This document shows positions 35,758 through 43,741 of a DNA stretch of 64,000 bases, piece by piece. Source of the stretch: Mesorhizobium sp. LMG 17147. Lineage in GTDB: Bacteria > Pseudomonadota > Alphaproteobacteria > Rhizobiales > Rhizobiaceae. Made by a program: the position numbers and the translations under genes. The DNA lies in NCBI RefSeq assembly GCF_024297145.1, contig NZ_JANCTC010000008.1, positions 62,001 through 126,000 of the forward strand, given 5' to 3'. The notes under the pieces are model-generated. The model made no database searches. It saw only the letters and a list, made by a program, of their open reading frames with translations, and was not told where the DNA came from. The stretch's first letter is position 1. Each line of letters starts with the position of its first letter.

Positions 35758-35928
35758 CCTTCCCACCCCCCTCTGTCCTGCCGGACATCTCCCCCGCAAG
35801 GGGGGAGATCGGCAATTTGGCTGCTAGCTCTCCTCTTGAAGCATTGGAGATTGGCGAAATCAGAGATGACGGCGCAATCTTCCCCCTCTCGGGGGAGATG
35901 TCCGGCAGGACAGAGGGGGGTGGGAAGG
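35758..35928. repeat. 171-bp intergenic palindromic element
   Basis: Two 39-nt arms, 35758-35796 and 35890-35928, are exact reverse complements, separated by 93 nt. Each arm carries CTCTGTCCTGCCGGACATCT. Next to each inner end is a smaller hairpin of C-tract and G-tract (35788-35809 and 35878-35900). This structure is typical of dispersed non-coding palindromic units of rhizobia. It lies between the binding-protein gene (stop 35960) and the PotB-like gene (start 35705), filling most of that gap. Confidence 0.9.
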
Positions 35929-35959
35929 AATGAGGCATCTCAGCTATTGCCGCCTTGCA

Positions 35960-37249
35960 TCAAGCAGCGATGAACTCGTTCCAGCGCTTCACCATGTAGC
36001 GGTCCTCGTCCATGACCGAGTTCCAGCAGGCGACCTTGCCCATGCGCTCTTCGAACGAGCCGCCGTCACGCACGGCGCCTGCCTTTTCCATGACCTTGCC
36101 GTCCGGCGACAGGATATCGCCCTTTGCCGGCTTGCCTTCGATCCAGTAGCCCCACTCGTCCTCGGACATGAACTTCTTGGCCGACACCATGTTGGCCGAG
36201 TAGTAGCCCTGGCGATTGAGATAGCCGCCCACCCAGCCTGACGTGTACCAGTTGATGTATTCATAGGCGGCGTCGAGTTTGGCGCCGGAGAGATGGGCTG
36301 CCAGGCCAAGCCCGCCACCCCAGGAGCGGTAGCCTTCCTTGAGCGGCTGGAAGCGGCACGCGATGCCCTTGGAGCGGACTGCGGCCACGGCCGGCGACCA
36401 CATAGACTGGATTACCACTTCGCCTGAAGCCATCAGGTTGACGCTTTCGTCGAAGGATTTCCAGAAGGCGCGGAACTGGCCGGCTTGCTTGGCTTTGATC
36501 AGGAAGTCGATCGTCTTATCGATCTCCTCTTTGGTCATGTTGCCCTTGTCGGCGTATTTGATGTTGCCCGTTGCCTCCATGATCATCGCCGCATCCATGA
36601 TGCCGATCGATGGGATGTTGAGGATGGCGGTCTTGCCCTTGAAGGCCGGATCCATGATGTCGGCCCAGGTGGTGATATCGCGGCCGACGAGGTCGGGGCG
36701 GATGCCGAGCGTATCGGCATTGTAGATCGTCGGCACCATGGTGAACCAATTGGTCGGCGCCTTGGCGAAAACCTTGCTGTCCTGCGCCTCGACGTAACCG
36801 ACGGTATGCGGCGCGGTGCCCTGGGCAATGACGCTGTCGGGCGTCAGCTTGCCGGTTTTGAACAGCGGCACCAGCTCGTCGTAATATTTCAGCTTGCTGA
36901 CATCCATCGGCTGCAGGACGCCTGTCGGGAACACCTTCTTGCAGATCCAGTATTCGATGTCGGCAATGTCGTAGCTGTCGGGCTGCGTCACGGCGCGCTG
37001 CGCGGCGGCGTCGGAATCGGTTGCCGTCATCTCCAGGGTGATGCCGAGATCAGCTTTGCACTTGTCGGCGATGGCGTTGAGATTGGACACGCCGGTACCG
37101 AACTGGCGCAGCGTGATGTTCGATTGCGCCCAGATGGTCGGAAAGCCTGATATGGCGCCGGAACCGGCGGCGAAACCGACGGCGGCGGCGCCTGTCTTGA
37201 GCAGCGAACGTCGCGATATTCCAGTCTTCTTGTCGGTGGTTTTGGTCAT
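35960..37249 (-). CDS. ABC transporter substrate-binding protein, polyamine/PotD-like, Tat signal
   Basis: 429 residues. The N-terminus has a twin-arginine signal (SRRSLLKTGAAAVGFAAG, about 13-30), so it is exported folded. The mature part has the SBP_bac_8/PotD fold (AVTQPDSYDIADIEYWICKKVFPTGVLQPMD, YINWYTSGWVGGYLNRQGYYS). The solute is probably a cationic or amino-acid-like compound. It is transcribed just after the ATPase gene (36-nt gap) and before the palindromic element. Confidence 0.9.
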   Translation of the reverse strand: MTKTTDKKTGISRRSLLKTGAAAVGFAAGSGAISGFPTIWAQSNITLRQFGTGVSNLNAIADKCKADLGITLEMTATDSDAAAQRAVTQPDSYDIADIEYWICKKVFPTGVLQPMDVSKLKYYDELVPLFKTGKLTPDSVIAQGTAPHTVGYVEAQDSKVFAKAPTNWFTMVPTIYNADTLGIRPDLVGRDITTWADIMDPAFKGKTAILNIPSIGIMDAAMIMEATGNIKYADKGNMTKEEIDKTIDFLIKAKQAGQFRAFWKSFDESVNLMASGEVVIQSMWSPAVAAVRSKGIACRFQPLKEGYRSWGGGLGLAAHLSGAKLDAAYEYINWYTSGWVGGYLNRQGYYSANMVSAKKFMSEDEWGYWIEGKPAKGDILSPDGKVMEKAGAVRDGGSFEERMGKVACWNSVMDEDRYMVKRWNEFIAA

Positions 37250-37285
37250 GTTCAGTTCCCCTGTTTTGGTTGGTTATGCTGGGTT

Positions 37286-38374
37286 TCAGGAATCGAGACG
37301 GCCAAGGACGATCGCGTCCTCGGCGTCCCAGGCAATCGGCACGGCGTCGCCGACGGCAACCGGCCTGGCGAAGAAGCTGGTGTCGTCGACGATCACCGTG
37401 AAATCGTCGATGCCGGCGCCATTGACCGAGAGCTTCACGGTCGAACCGCGGTACTCGACATTTGAAACGATGCCGGTGAAACCGAGCCCGGCTGCCGGCG
37501 GCTGGCCGATGCGCACGTGGTCGGTGCGAATGGCGATGTCGATGGGTTCCCCGGTCTCCCTGCCCTGCCCGCTGGCGGCGAGCGCAACGCCGCCGGGCAC
37601 GTCGAAAACGACCATGCCATCGCGACTACCGGCGACGCGGCCGGAGATGACATTGTGGTCGCCCATGAAACGAGCGACGAAGGCGGTGGCCGGCCGCTCG
37701 AACACCGTGCGCGGGTGCGCCGCCTGCTCGATTCGGCCGTCGTTCATCACCACGATCAGGTCGGCCAGCGCCATCGCCTCTTCCTGGCTGTGGGTGACGT
37801 GGACGAAAGTGATGCCGAGCGATGTCTGCAGCTTCTTCAGTTCGGCCCGCATGCGTATTTTCAGGAACGGATCGAGCGCCGAAAGCGGTTCGTCGAGCAA
37901 CAGCGCCTCGGGATCGGTGATCAATGCGCGGGCGAGAGCAACGCGCTGTTGCTGGCCGCCGGAAAGCTGCGCCGGACGACGGCTGGCATAGGCCTCCATC
38001 TGCATCAGCTTCAGCATGTCGAGTGCCTTGGCGCGGCGCTCCTCCTTGCCGACGCCCTTCATCTTCAGGCTGAAGGCGACATTGTCGATCAGGTCGAGAT
38101 GCGGAAACAGCGCGTAGGACTGGAACATCATGGCGGTGCCGCGCCTGGCCGGCGGCAGGTCGGTAACCACTGTGTTGCCGAGACGCACGTCGCCGCTCGA
38201 TATGCTCTCGTGCCCGGCGATCATGCGCAGCGTCGAGGTCTTGCCACAGCCGGACGGACCGAGCAGGCAGCAATAGGTTCCCGCCGGGATTTTCAGGCTG
38301 ATGCCTTTGACGGCAGTCGTCGCGCCATAGACTTTCGAAACGGACACAATGTCGATTTCGGCGGCTTTGGACAT
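37286..38374 (-). CDS. ABC transporter ATP-binding protein, PotA-like
   Basis: 362 residues. Walker A GPSGCGKTS near residue 38, LSGGQQQRVALARAL, Walker B ALLLDEPLSALD, switch THSQEEAMALAD, and a C-terminal TOBE_2 domain from about residue 280. First gene of the leftward importer operon, divergent from a GntR gene with a palindrome in between. Confidence 0.93.
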   Translation of the reverse strand: MSKAAEIDIVSVSKVYGATTAVKGISLKIPAGTYCCLLGPSGCGKTSTLRMIAGHESISSGDVRLGNTVVTDLPPARRGTAMMFQSYALFPHLDLIDNVAFSLKMKGVGKEERRAKALDMLKLMQMEAYASRRPAQLSGGQQQRVALARALITDPEALLLDEPLSALDPFLKIRMRAELKKLQTSLGITFVHVTHSQEEAMALADLIVVMNDGRIEQAAHPRTVFERPATAFVARFMGDHNVISGRVAGSRDGMVVFDVPGGVALAASGQGRETGEPIDIAIRTDHVRIGQPPAAGLGFTGIVSNVEYRGSTVKLSVNGAGIDDFTVIVDDTSFFARPVAVGDAVPIAWDAEDAIVLGRLDS

Positions 38375-38497
38375 CCAGCTTCCCCTTTGGTCGGATTAGC
38401 CAAAGCATCATGCGTGCCAGTTGCGCACCGCCGCACCAACCGACTGAATCCTCGAAGAAATCAGGGGCGCCTCAATATGGCTGCCGATACGGCATCC

Positions 38498-38512
38498 TTG
38501 TGCAATGCACAA
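38498..38512. promoter_or_regulatory. Candidate GntR operator, 15-bp palindrome
   Basis: TTGTGCAATGCACAA, perfect 7+1+7 symmetry, in the 258-nt gap between the PotA-like gene (start 38374) and the GntR gene (start 38633). It is 124 nt from the first and 121 nt from the second start, suited to joint control. The rest of the gap is AT-rich with no other clear element. Confidence 0.6.
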
Positions 38513-38632
38513 ATTATAGGCGATTGCCACCGATCCTCGCAAAAATCGTATGCAATATTTTTCGTTCCTGTATTCACTTTGTCTCTCGTCCAAGCGATGC
38601 GATTCAGGATAGAAGAAGGCAGGACCACTGCC

Positions 38633-39346
38633 ATGAACATTGCCGACCAGACTATCCCTGCTATCGAGGCCGCCAACGAGGATCGCGCGCAGGCGATCCG
38701 CGACCAGTTGCGCGACGCGATCGTCGATCGCCGGCTGGCGCCGGGAACCAAGCTTTCCGAAGGCGAAGTCGGCACGCTGTTCGATGTCAGCCGCACCGTG
38801 GCGCGCGCCGCACTGCAGATGCTCTCCTTCGAGGGATTGGTGCGCACCGAGCGCAATCGCGGCGCCTTCGTTGCCAATCCGTCGCCGGAGGAAGCGCGGC
38901 AAGTCTTTGCTTCGCGCCGGCTCATCGAACCCGGCATCGCGATTGCCGCCGCCGGGCGGATGACGCCGGCGCATGTCGCCGCGTTCAAGGCCCAGCTCGA
39001 CGAAGAAGGCCGTTTCATCGCCGAACGCGGACCGAACGCAAGGCGATCGGAGATCAAGGCGTCGGGGGATTTTCACCTGCTTCTGGCGTCGGTCGCGGGA
39101 AACGTCATCCTGCAGCGCTTCATGGAGGAATTGGTCGCTCGTTCATCGCTGGTGATCGCACTCTATGGCCGCTCGGGTATCTCGAGCTGCGGCCACAACG
39201 AACACACGCAGATCCTCGAAGCGCTGGAAAATGGCAATGCCGAACGCGGCAGCGCCCTGATGCTGCACCACATCGACCATATCGAGGCCGACCTCGATTT
39301 GCGCGTCAGGAGCGGCCCGGCACTCAGGCAGGCGCTCGAGTTCTGA
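38633..39346 (+). CDS. GntR family transcriptional regulator (FCD domain)
   Basis: 237 residues. Winged helix at about 15-80 (LRDAIVDRRLAPGTKLSEGEVGTLFDVSRTVARAAL, in parts), then an FCD domain with DFHLLL and HNEHTQILEAL, where His/Asp residues commonly hold a metal. AGGA lies 8 nt before the ATG at 38633; an ATG at 38597 has no ribosome site. Likely regulator of the divergent polyamine-type importer and racemase. Confidence 0.9.
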   Translation: MNIADQTIPAIEAANEDRAQAIRDQLRDAIVDRRLAPGTKLSEGEVGTLFDVSRTVARAALQMLSFEGLVRTERNRGAFVANPSPEEARQVFASRRLIEPGIAIAAAGRMTPAHVAAFKAQLDEEGRFIAERGPNARRSEIKASGDFHLLLASVAGNVILQRFMEELVARSSLVIALYGRSGISSCGHNEHTQILEALENGNAERGSALMLHHIDHIEADLDLRVRSGPALRQALEF

Positions 39347-39353
39347 GGTCACT

Positions 39354-40454
39354 TCAACGCACGATCCTCACGCACATCGGCGTGCCAATGTCGATGGATC
39401 GGCCGGTGTCGGTCAGCCGGCCGGTTGCGGCATCACGGGCGAAAATCGAGATGCGGTCGGCATTCTGGTTGGCCGAGAACAGATGGCCGCCCGAAGGCGT
39501 CAGGGCCAGATTGCGCGGCGTGGCGCCCCCGCAAGGCGTATAGCCCACAAGGGCAAGCCTGCCGTTTTGCTGGTCGACCGAAAACACGGCGATGCTATCA
39601 TGGCCGCGGTTGGAGCCATAGAGGAAGCGGCCGTCGGGCGAGATCTGGATGTCGGCGCAGTGATTGCCGTCGCGTGCCTCGGGCGGCACCGCCGGCTTAC
39701 TGTCGATCACCGCAAGCTTGCCTGATCCGTCTTCCAGCGCGAGCGAGACGACCGTCGAATCCAGCTCGTTCATGACGAACACGAAGCGGCCGCCCGGATG
39801 CAGCGCGAGATGGCGCGGACCAGCCCCCGGCGCAAGCGCCGATTCGGCGAGCTTCGTCAGACTGCCGTCTGAGCCGATGCGATAGGACACCAGCTGGTCG
39901 ATGCCGAGGTCGGCGACGATCGCCATGCCGCCGGCAACCGTCTCGGTTACGCTATGGGCGTGCGGCCGCTCCTGGCGTGCGGGGTCTGGTCCGGTCCCGC
40001 TATGGGCGACGCTCGACAACGGTGCGGTCAGGCCGCCATCCTCGCGCAGCCCCAAGACCACGACCGAGCGATCGGGGTCGCCCTCGCCCATGCCGTAATT
40101 GGCGACCAGCAGCTTGGTCCCGTCGCGCGTGATGGTGTTATGCGCCGTGATGCTGCCCAGCGTCGGCTGCTTGTTGATGTAGGACAGCGTGGCGGTCTGC
40201 CTGTCGAAACGGTAGGCCGAGACAACCCCTTCGCGCCAGGTGAACACTTCGGAATTGGCGTAGACGTGGGAGCCGTCCGGCGTCACCGACAGGAAGGTCG
40301 GATTGTCGATGTCTTCCGTCTCGGCCAGTTTCTTTGTCTCCAGCGTCCCCTCGTCGAAACTGTAGACGCCGAGCCCAACGCCGCGCGCGCCCTGAAAATA
40401 TGGGGCGTCGCGATTGAGGCTGCCGACGAAAACCAGACAGGCATTCTGCATCAC
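39354..40454 (-). CDS. Lactonase family beta-propeller protein (6-phosphogluconolactonase-like)
   Basis: 366 residues in seven-bladed-propeller repeats (COG2706/YbhE type): repeated blocks such as PTFLSVTPDGSHVYA, PRHLALHPGGRFVFVMN, DIQISPDGRFLYGSNRGHDSIAVF and PRNLALTPSGGHLFSANQ. No signal peptide. Family members open lactone rings, often of sugar acids. It is divergent from the MaoC gene across an operator-like repeat, and only 7 nt from the convergent GntR gene's end. Confidence 0.88.
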   Translation of the reverse strand: MMQNACLVFVGSLNRDAPYFQGARGVGLGVYSFDEGTLETKKLAETEDIDNPTFLSVTPDGSHVYANSEVFTWREGVVSAYRFDRQTATLSYINKQPTLGSITAHNTITRDGTKLLVANYGMGEGDPDRSVVVLGLREDGGLTAPLSSVAHSGTGPDPARQERPHAHSVTETVAGGMAIVADLGIDQLVSYRIGSDGSLTKLAESALAPGAGPRHLALHPGGRFVFVMNELDSTVVSLALEDGSGKLAVIDSKPAVPPEARDGNHCADIQISPDGRFLYGSNRGHDSIAVFSVDQQNGRLALVGYTPCGGATPRNLALTPSGGHLFSANQNADRISIFARDAATGRLTDTGRSIDIGTPMCVRIVR

Positions 40455-40534
40455 TTCCTCCCATGTTCCGCCGGCATTGGCTGCGGCGGAGCCGCCAAAA
40501 TTTCACCGAGACTCGCTTGCATCACAACCCCATA

Positions 40535-40553
40535 TGTGAAAATACTATTCACA
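40535..40553. promoter_or_regulatory. Inverted repeat TGTGAA-N7-TTCACA
   Basis: Perfect 6-nt arms in the 125-nt gap between the lactonase gene (start 40454) and the leader ORF (start 40580). Likely operator for one of the nearby GntR or IclR regulators; which one is not evident. Confidence 0.5.
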
Positions 40554-40579
40554 AAAGAAGATTGACGGGAGGATCGATC

Positions 40580-40645
40580 ATGCATTTCGCTGGTCTGCGG
40601 CGCGCCCTGATGGACGATTCCCGCTCCCAGAGGAAGTCGTCATGA
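40580..40645 (+). CDS. 21-codon leader ORF upstream of the MaoC gene
   Basis: It encodes [20 protein letters not shown] plus one Ser. A strong GGGAGG ribosome site (40567-40572) lies 7 nt before the ATG, and the stop overlaps the MaoC start (ATGA). The MaoC gene itself has AGAGGAAG before its start inside this ORF. It may be a translated leader that couples translation to MaoC. No similarity recognised. Confidence 0.5.
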   Translation: MHFAGLRRALMDDSRSQRKSS

Positions 40646-41193
40646 GCGGTTTCGCGCCAACCGTGGGCGTGGCATCGACACACCCCGCCAACATGCCCAG
40701 GGATCACGCCGACCTTCCCGTCTGGAACGCGGAGAACTGGTTCTACGAAGACTGGCCGGTCGGCCAGAAGATCCGCTCGCTGCGCAGGACCATTGCCGAG
40801 GGCGACAGCCATCTTTTCAACGCGCTGGTGCTCGATATCCATCCTTACGTGCAGGACCAGATGTTCGCCGAAACAGAAGGCATCTTCGGCAAGCGCCTGG
40901 TCGCCGGCGCCTTCGTGTTCTCGGCCGGGCTCGGCCTCGTTGCCACCAATTGCATCAACGCTTTTTCCTATGGCTACGACAAATTGCGCTTCATCAAGCC
41001 GGTGTTCATCGGCGACACGATCTATTCGATCCGCTCCAACCTCGACAAGAAACCCAGATACAAGGAAATGGGGCTGATCCGCGCCAGCTATGAAGTCTTC
41101 AAAGGTGAAGGAGAGCTTGTGCTTTATTGCGAGCACCTGCAGACGGTGAAGTACCGCAATCCGGCCGATTTCGCCGGCAAGACGGAGAAATAG
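40642..41193 (+). CDS. MaoC-like dehydratase (hotdog fold), first copy
   Basis: 183 residues. MaoC/R-hydratase features: the entry region [27 protein letters not shown] with the usual catalytic Asp/His area, [13 protein letters not shown], and [21 protein letters not shown]. Enzymes of this group hydrate or dehydrate acyl-CoA thioesters such as mesaconyl-CoA. It shares the [19 protein letters not shown] block with the second MaoC gene at 52444. Next gene, a CaiB-type CoA-transferase, starts 3 nt later. Confidence 0.85.
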   Translation: MSGFAPTVGVASTHPANMPRDHADLPVWNAENWFYEDWPVGQKIRSLRRTIAEGDSHLFNALVLDIHPYVQDQMFAETEGIFGKRLVAGAFVFSAGLGLVATNCINAFSYGYDKLRFIKPVFIGDTIYSIRSNLDKKPRYKEMGLIRASYEVFKGEGELVLYCEHLQTVKYRNPADFAGKTEK

Positions 41194-41196
41194 GCA

Positions 41197-42357
41197 ATGG
41201 CTGCCATTGCCGAACTGCCGCTGACCGGGCTCATCGTTGTGGATATGAGCCAGTTCTTGTCCGGCCCCTACTGCTCGCTCAGACTGCTCGACCTCGGCGC
41301 TCGCGTCATCAAGATCGAACGGCCGGATGGCGGCGACCTGTCGCGCCGTCTCTATCTCAGCGACACCGAGATCGGCGGCGATTCCACTATTTTCCACGCG
41401 ATCAACCGTGCCAAGGAAAGCTTTGCCATCGACCTCAAGGACGAGGCCGATCTTGCGGCACTGCGCGGCCTGCTGGCCAGGGCCGACGTGCTGATCCAGA
41501 ACTTCAGGCCCGGCGTCATCGAACGACTGGGCTTCGATTATGACGCGGTGCGCAAGATCAATCCGCGCCTGGTCTACGCCTCGATCAGCGGCTACGGCGA
41601 GGAAGGCCCATGGGTCAAGCGGCCCGGGCAGGATCTGCTGGCGCAAGCCCGCTCCGGCGTCATGTGGCTGAACGGCGACGAGGACCAGGGGCCGGTGCCC
41701 TTCGGCCTGGCGATCGCCGACATGCTGGCGGGTTCGGCCGCCGCGCAAGGCATCCTCGCCGCACTGGTGCGGCGCGGTGTGACCGGCAAGGGCAGCCATG
41801 TCGAGACCAGCCTGCTCGAAGCGCTGGTCGACTTCCAGTTCGAGGTGCTGACCACGCATCTCAATGACGGGCGCCGGCTGCCGCGGCGGTCGAGCTTCCG
41901 CAGCGCACACGCCTATCTGTCGGCGCCCTACGGCGTCTATCCGGCCAAGGACGGCTATCTGGCGATCGCCATGACGCCGATCTCGAAACTCGCCGATCTC
42001 CTCGGGCTCGAGGAACTTGCGCCCTACCGCGATCAGCCGTCGACCTGGTTCACTGCCCGCGACGAGATCAAGGCGATCATCGCGCAAAAAATCGCGACGA
42101 AAACGGTCGACGAGTGGCTTGCCATCCTCGAGCCTGCCGACATCTGGTGCGCCAAGGTTTTGACCTGGCCGGAAATGATGGCCAGCGAAGGCTTCCAGGT
42201 TCTCGACATGCTGCAGACGGTGACGCGCGAGGATGACGTTTCGATCCTTACCACGCGCTCGCCGCTCAGGGTCGACGGCATCCGCGCCAAGGTCGAGCGG
42301 GCCGCGCCACGCATCGGCGAGCACAGCGCAAAGATCCGCGCGGAGTTCGGGCTGTGA
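41197..42357 (+). CDS. CaiB/BaiF family CoA-transferase (family III)
   Basis: 386 residues. TGLIVVDMSQFLSGPYCSLRLLDLGARVIKIERPDGGD (in parts) at the N-terminus, FAIDLKDEADLAALRGLLARADVLIQNFRPGVIERLG, and the catalytic Asp region near 165-175 (FGLAIADMLAGSAAA). It transfers CoA between carboxylic acids. Between a MaoC gene and a signal-less binding-protein-like gene that starts with GTG inside its stop (GTGA), so the three form one unit. Acid substrate unknown. Confidence 0.92.
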   Translation: MAAIAELPLTGLIVVDMSQFLSGPYCSLRLLDLGARVIKIERPDGGDLSRRLYLSDTEIGGDSTIFHAINRAKESFAIDLKDEADLAALRGLLARADVLIQNFRPGVIERLGFDYDAVRKINPRLVYASISGYGEEGPWVKRPGQDLLAQARSGVMWLNGDEDQGPVPFGLAIADMLAGSAAAQGILAALVRRGVTGKGSHVETSLLEALVDFQFEVLTTHLNDGRRLPRRSSFRSAHAYLSAPYGVYPAKDGYLAIAMTPISKLADLLGLEELAPYRDQPSTWFTARDEIKAIIAQKIATKTVDEWLAILEPADIWCAKVLTWPEMMASEGFQVLDMLQTVTREDDVSILTTRSPLRVDGIRAKVERAAPRIGEHSAKIRAEFGL

Positions 42358-43517
42358 GCGACGTCACGCTCAAAGGCATGACCTGGAGCCATCCGCGCGG
42401 CTATGACCCGATGGTCGCGTGTTCGGCGCTGTGGAAGGAACGGACCGGCGTCGCTATCGAATGGGACAAGCGCTCGCTGCAGGATTTCGAATCCTTCCCG
42501 GTCGAGGAACTGGCCCGCGCCTATGATCTGATCGTCATCGACCATCCGCATGTCGGCCAGATCACCGCCGAGAACTGCCTGACGCCGCTCGATGTCGCCG
42601 GCCGGGAAGCCGAACGTGCAGCACTTGCGGCGGGCAGCGTCGGCCGGTCCTATCCCAGCTACAACTGGCAGGGCCGGCAGTGGGCGTTTCCAATCGACGC
42701 GGCCAGCCAGGTGCAGGCGTGGCGGCCCGACATGCTCTCGGCTGCGCCGGCGAGATGGGCCGATGCGCTCGATCTGGCGCGGCAGGGCCGCGTGTTGTTG
42801 CCGCTCAGGCCGCCGCATTCGCTGATGGTGTTCTACACGCTCGCCGGTAATCTCGGCCGGCCCGCCGGTGAAGGCCCGGGCGACCATGTGGATCCTGCAA
42901 TCGGCAAGCAGGTTTTCGAGATGATGCGCGAGATCGCGGCCCTCGTCGACCCGGCCTGTCTTGGCATGGACCCGATCGCGGTTCTGGAGCAAATGGCCGG
43001 ATCGGGATCCCGGACCGCCTGTGCGCCGCTGATCTATGGCTATGTCTCCTATGCCATCGCCGGATTCCGGCCCAGCCGCGTTGTTTTCGCCGATAGCCCT
43101 GCTGCGGGCAATGTCGGTCCCAAAGGCTCGGCGCTCGGCGGGACCGGCATCGCCGTGTCGGCCTTTTCGAAGGCCAGGCAGGCGGCCATCGACCTCGCTT
43201 ACTGGATCGCCAGCGGTGACGTGCAGCGCGGCCCTTATGCCTCGGCCGGCGGCCAGCCCGGCCATGCGGCAGCCTGGGCGGATGCCGCCGTCAATGCCGC
43301 CAGCGGTAATTTCTACAAGGACACCCGAGCCACGCTCGAAGGTGCCTGGGTCAGGCCGCGGCACGACGGCTACATGGGCTTCCAGCAGGCGGCGTCAGAT
43401 CGCATCAATCTTGGCCTGAGCGAAAGGCACAATGCCGCTCGCGTCGTTGCCGATCTCAATCGCCTGTTTCGGGAGAGCCTTTCGACGCAACCGCACTTGC
43501 ATCGCTCACGACCATAG
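42354..43517 (+). CDS. Extracellular-solute-binding-protein-like protein without signal peptide
   Basis: 387 residues starting with GTG, coupled to the CoA-transferase (GTGA). Family-1-type binding-protein features are visible: VEELARAYDLIVIDHPHVGQ, RQWAFPIDAASQVQAWRPDML, GGTGIAVSAFSKARQAAIDLAYWIASGD. But the N-terminus (MSDVTLKGMTWSHPRGYDPM) has no signal peptide or hydrophobic stretch, so it should stay in the cytosol. It might have become a cytosolic sensor or metabolite-holding protein of the CaiB/MaoC pathway. Lost signal sequence or wrong start are alternatives. Confidence 0.72.
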   Translation: MSDVTLKGMTWSHPRGYDPMVACSALWKERTGVAIEWDKRSLQDFESFPVEELARAYDLIVIDHPHVGQITAENCLTPLDVAGREAERAALAAGSVGRSYPSYNWQGRQWAFPIDAASQVQAWRPDMLSAAPARWADALDLARQGRVLLPLRPPHSLMVFYTLAGNLGRPAGEGPGDHVDPAIGKQVFEMMREIAALVDPACLGMDPIAVLEQMAGSGSRTACAPLIYGYVSYAIAGFRPSRVVFADSPAAGNVGPKGSALGGTGIAVSAFSKARQAAIDLAYWIASGDVQRGPYASAGGQPGHAAAWADAAVNAASGNFYKDTRATLEGAWVRPRHDGYMGFQQAASDRINLGLSERHNAARVVADLNRLFRESLSTQPHLHRSRP

Positions 43518-43710
43518 CCTGCGCTCAAGACGTTTCGGGCGTGATCGCTGGATTGCCGACCGAACTGAAGGCGCAATATGACGGCGCGCCGCAGAAGGTT
43601 CTGCCGTCGGCCTGGGCGGCACCTGGCCTGGTCATCGTGCTCCTGGTTTCGCTCTACGGTCGCGAGCGGCACATGTCGGCGACCATCTGAGGCCGTCTAT
43701 TCGTGGCGAC
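43518..43710 (+). other. Intergenic stretch with a possible gene remnant
   Basis: From about 43514 to the stop at 43688-43690 one plus-strand frame reads as protein-like sequence (ACAQDVSGVIAGLPTELK, AQYDGAPQKVLPSAWAAPG) but has no start codon or ribosome site. It could be the relic of a binding protein or unrelated open sequence. I see no other element here. Confidence 0.3.
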
Positions 43711-43730
43711 GCCAAGTGATTCCACTTGGC
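43711..43730. terminator. Hairpin between convergent genes
   Basis: GCCAAGTG-ATTC-CACTTGGC, a perfect 8-bp stem with a 4-nt loop, 12 nt from the end of the amidohydrolase gene. No T-run follows on either strand, so it is a weak candidate for a bidirectional terminator. Confidence 0.4.
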
Positions 43731-43741
43731 TGCAAAATACT

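Noticed and set aside
40549..42324. 591-codon open frame on the minus strand
   Set aside because: Antisense to the MaoC and CaiB genes; rich in Arg/His/Asp from GC-rich codon shadows, with no recognisable motif.
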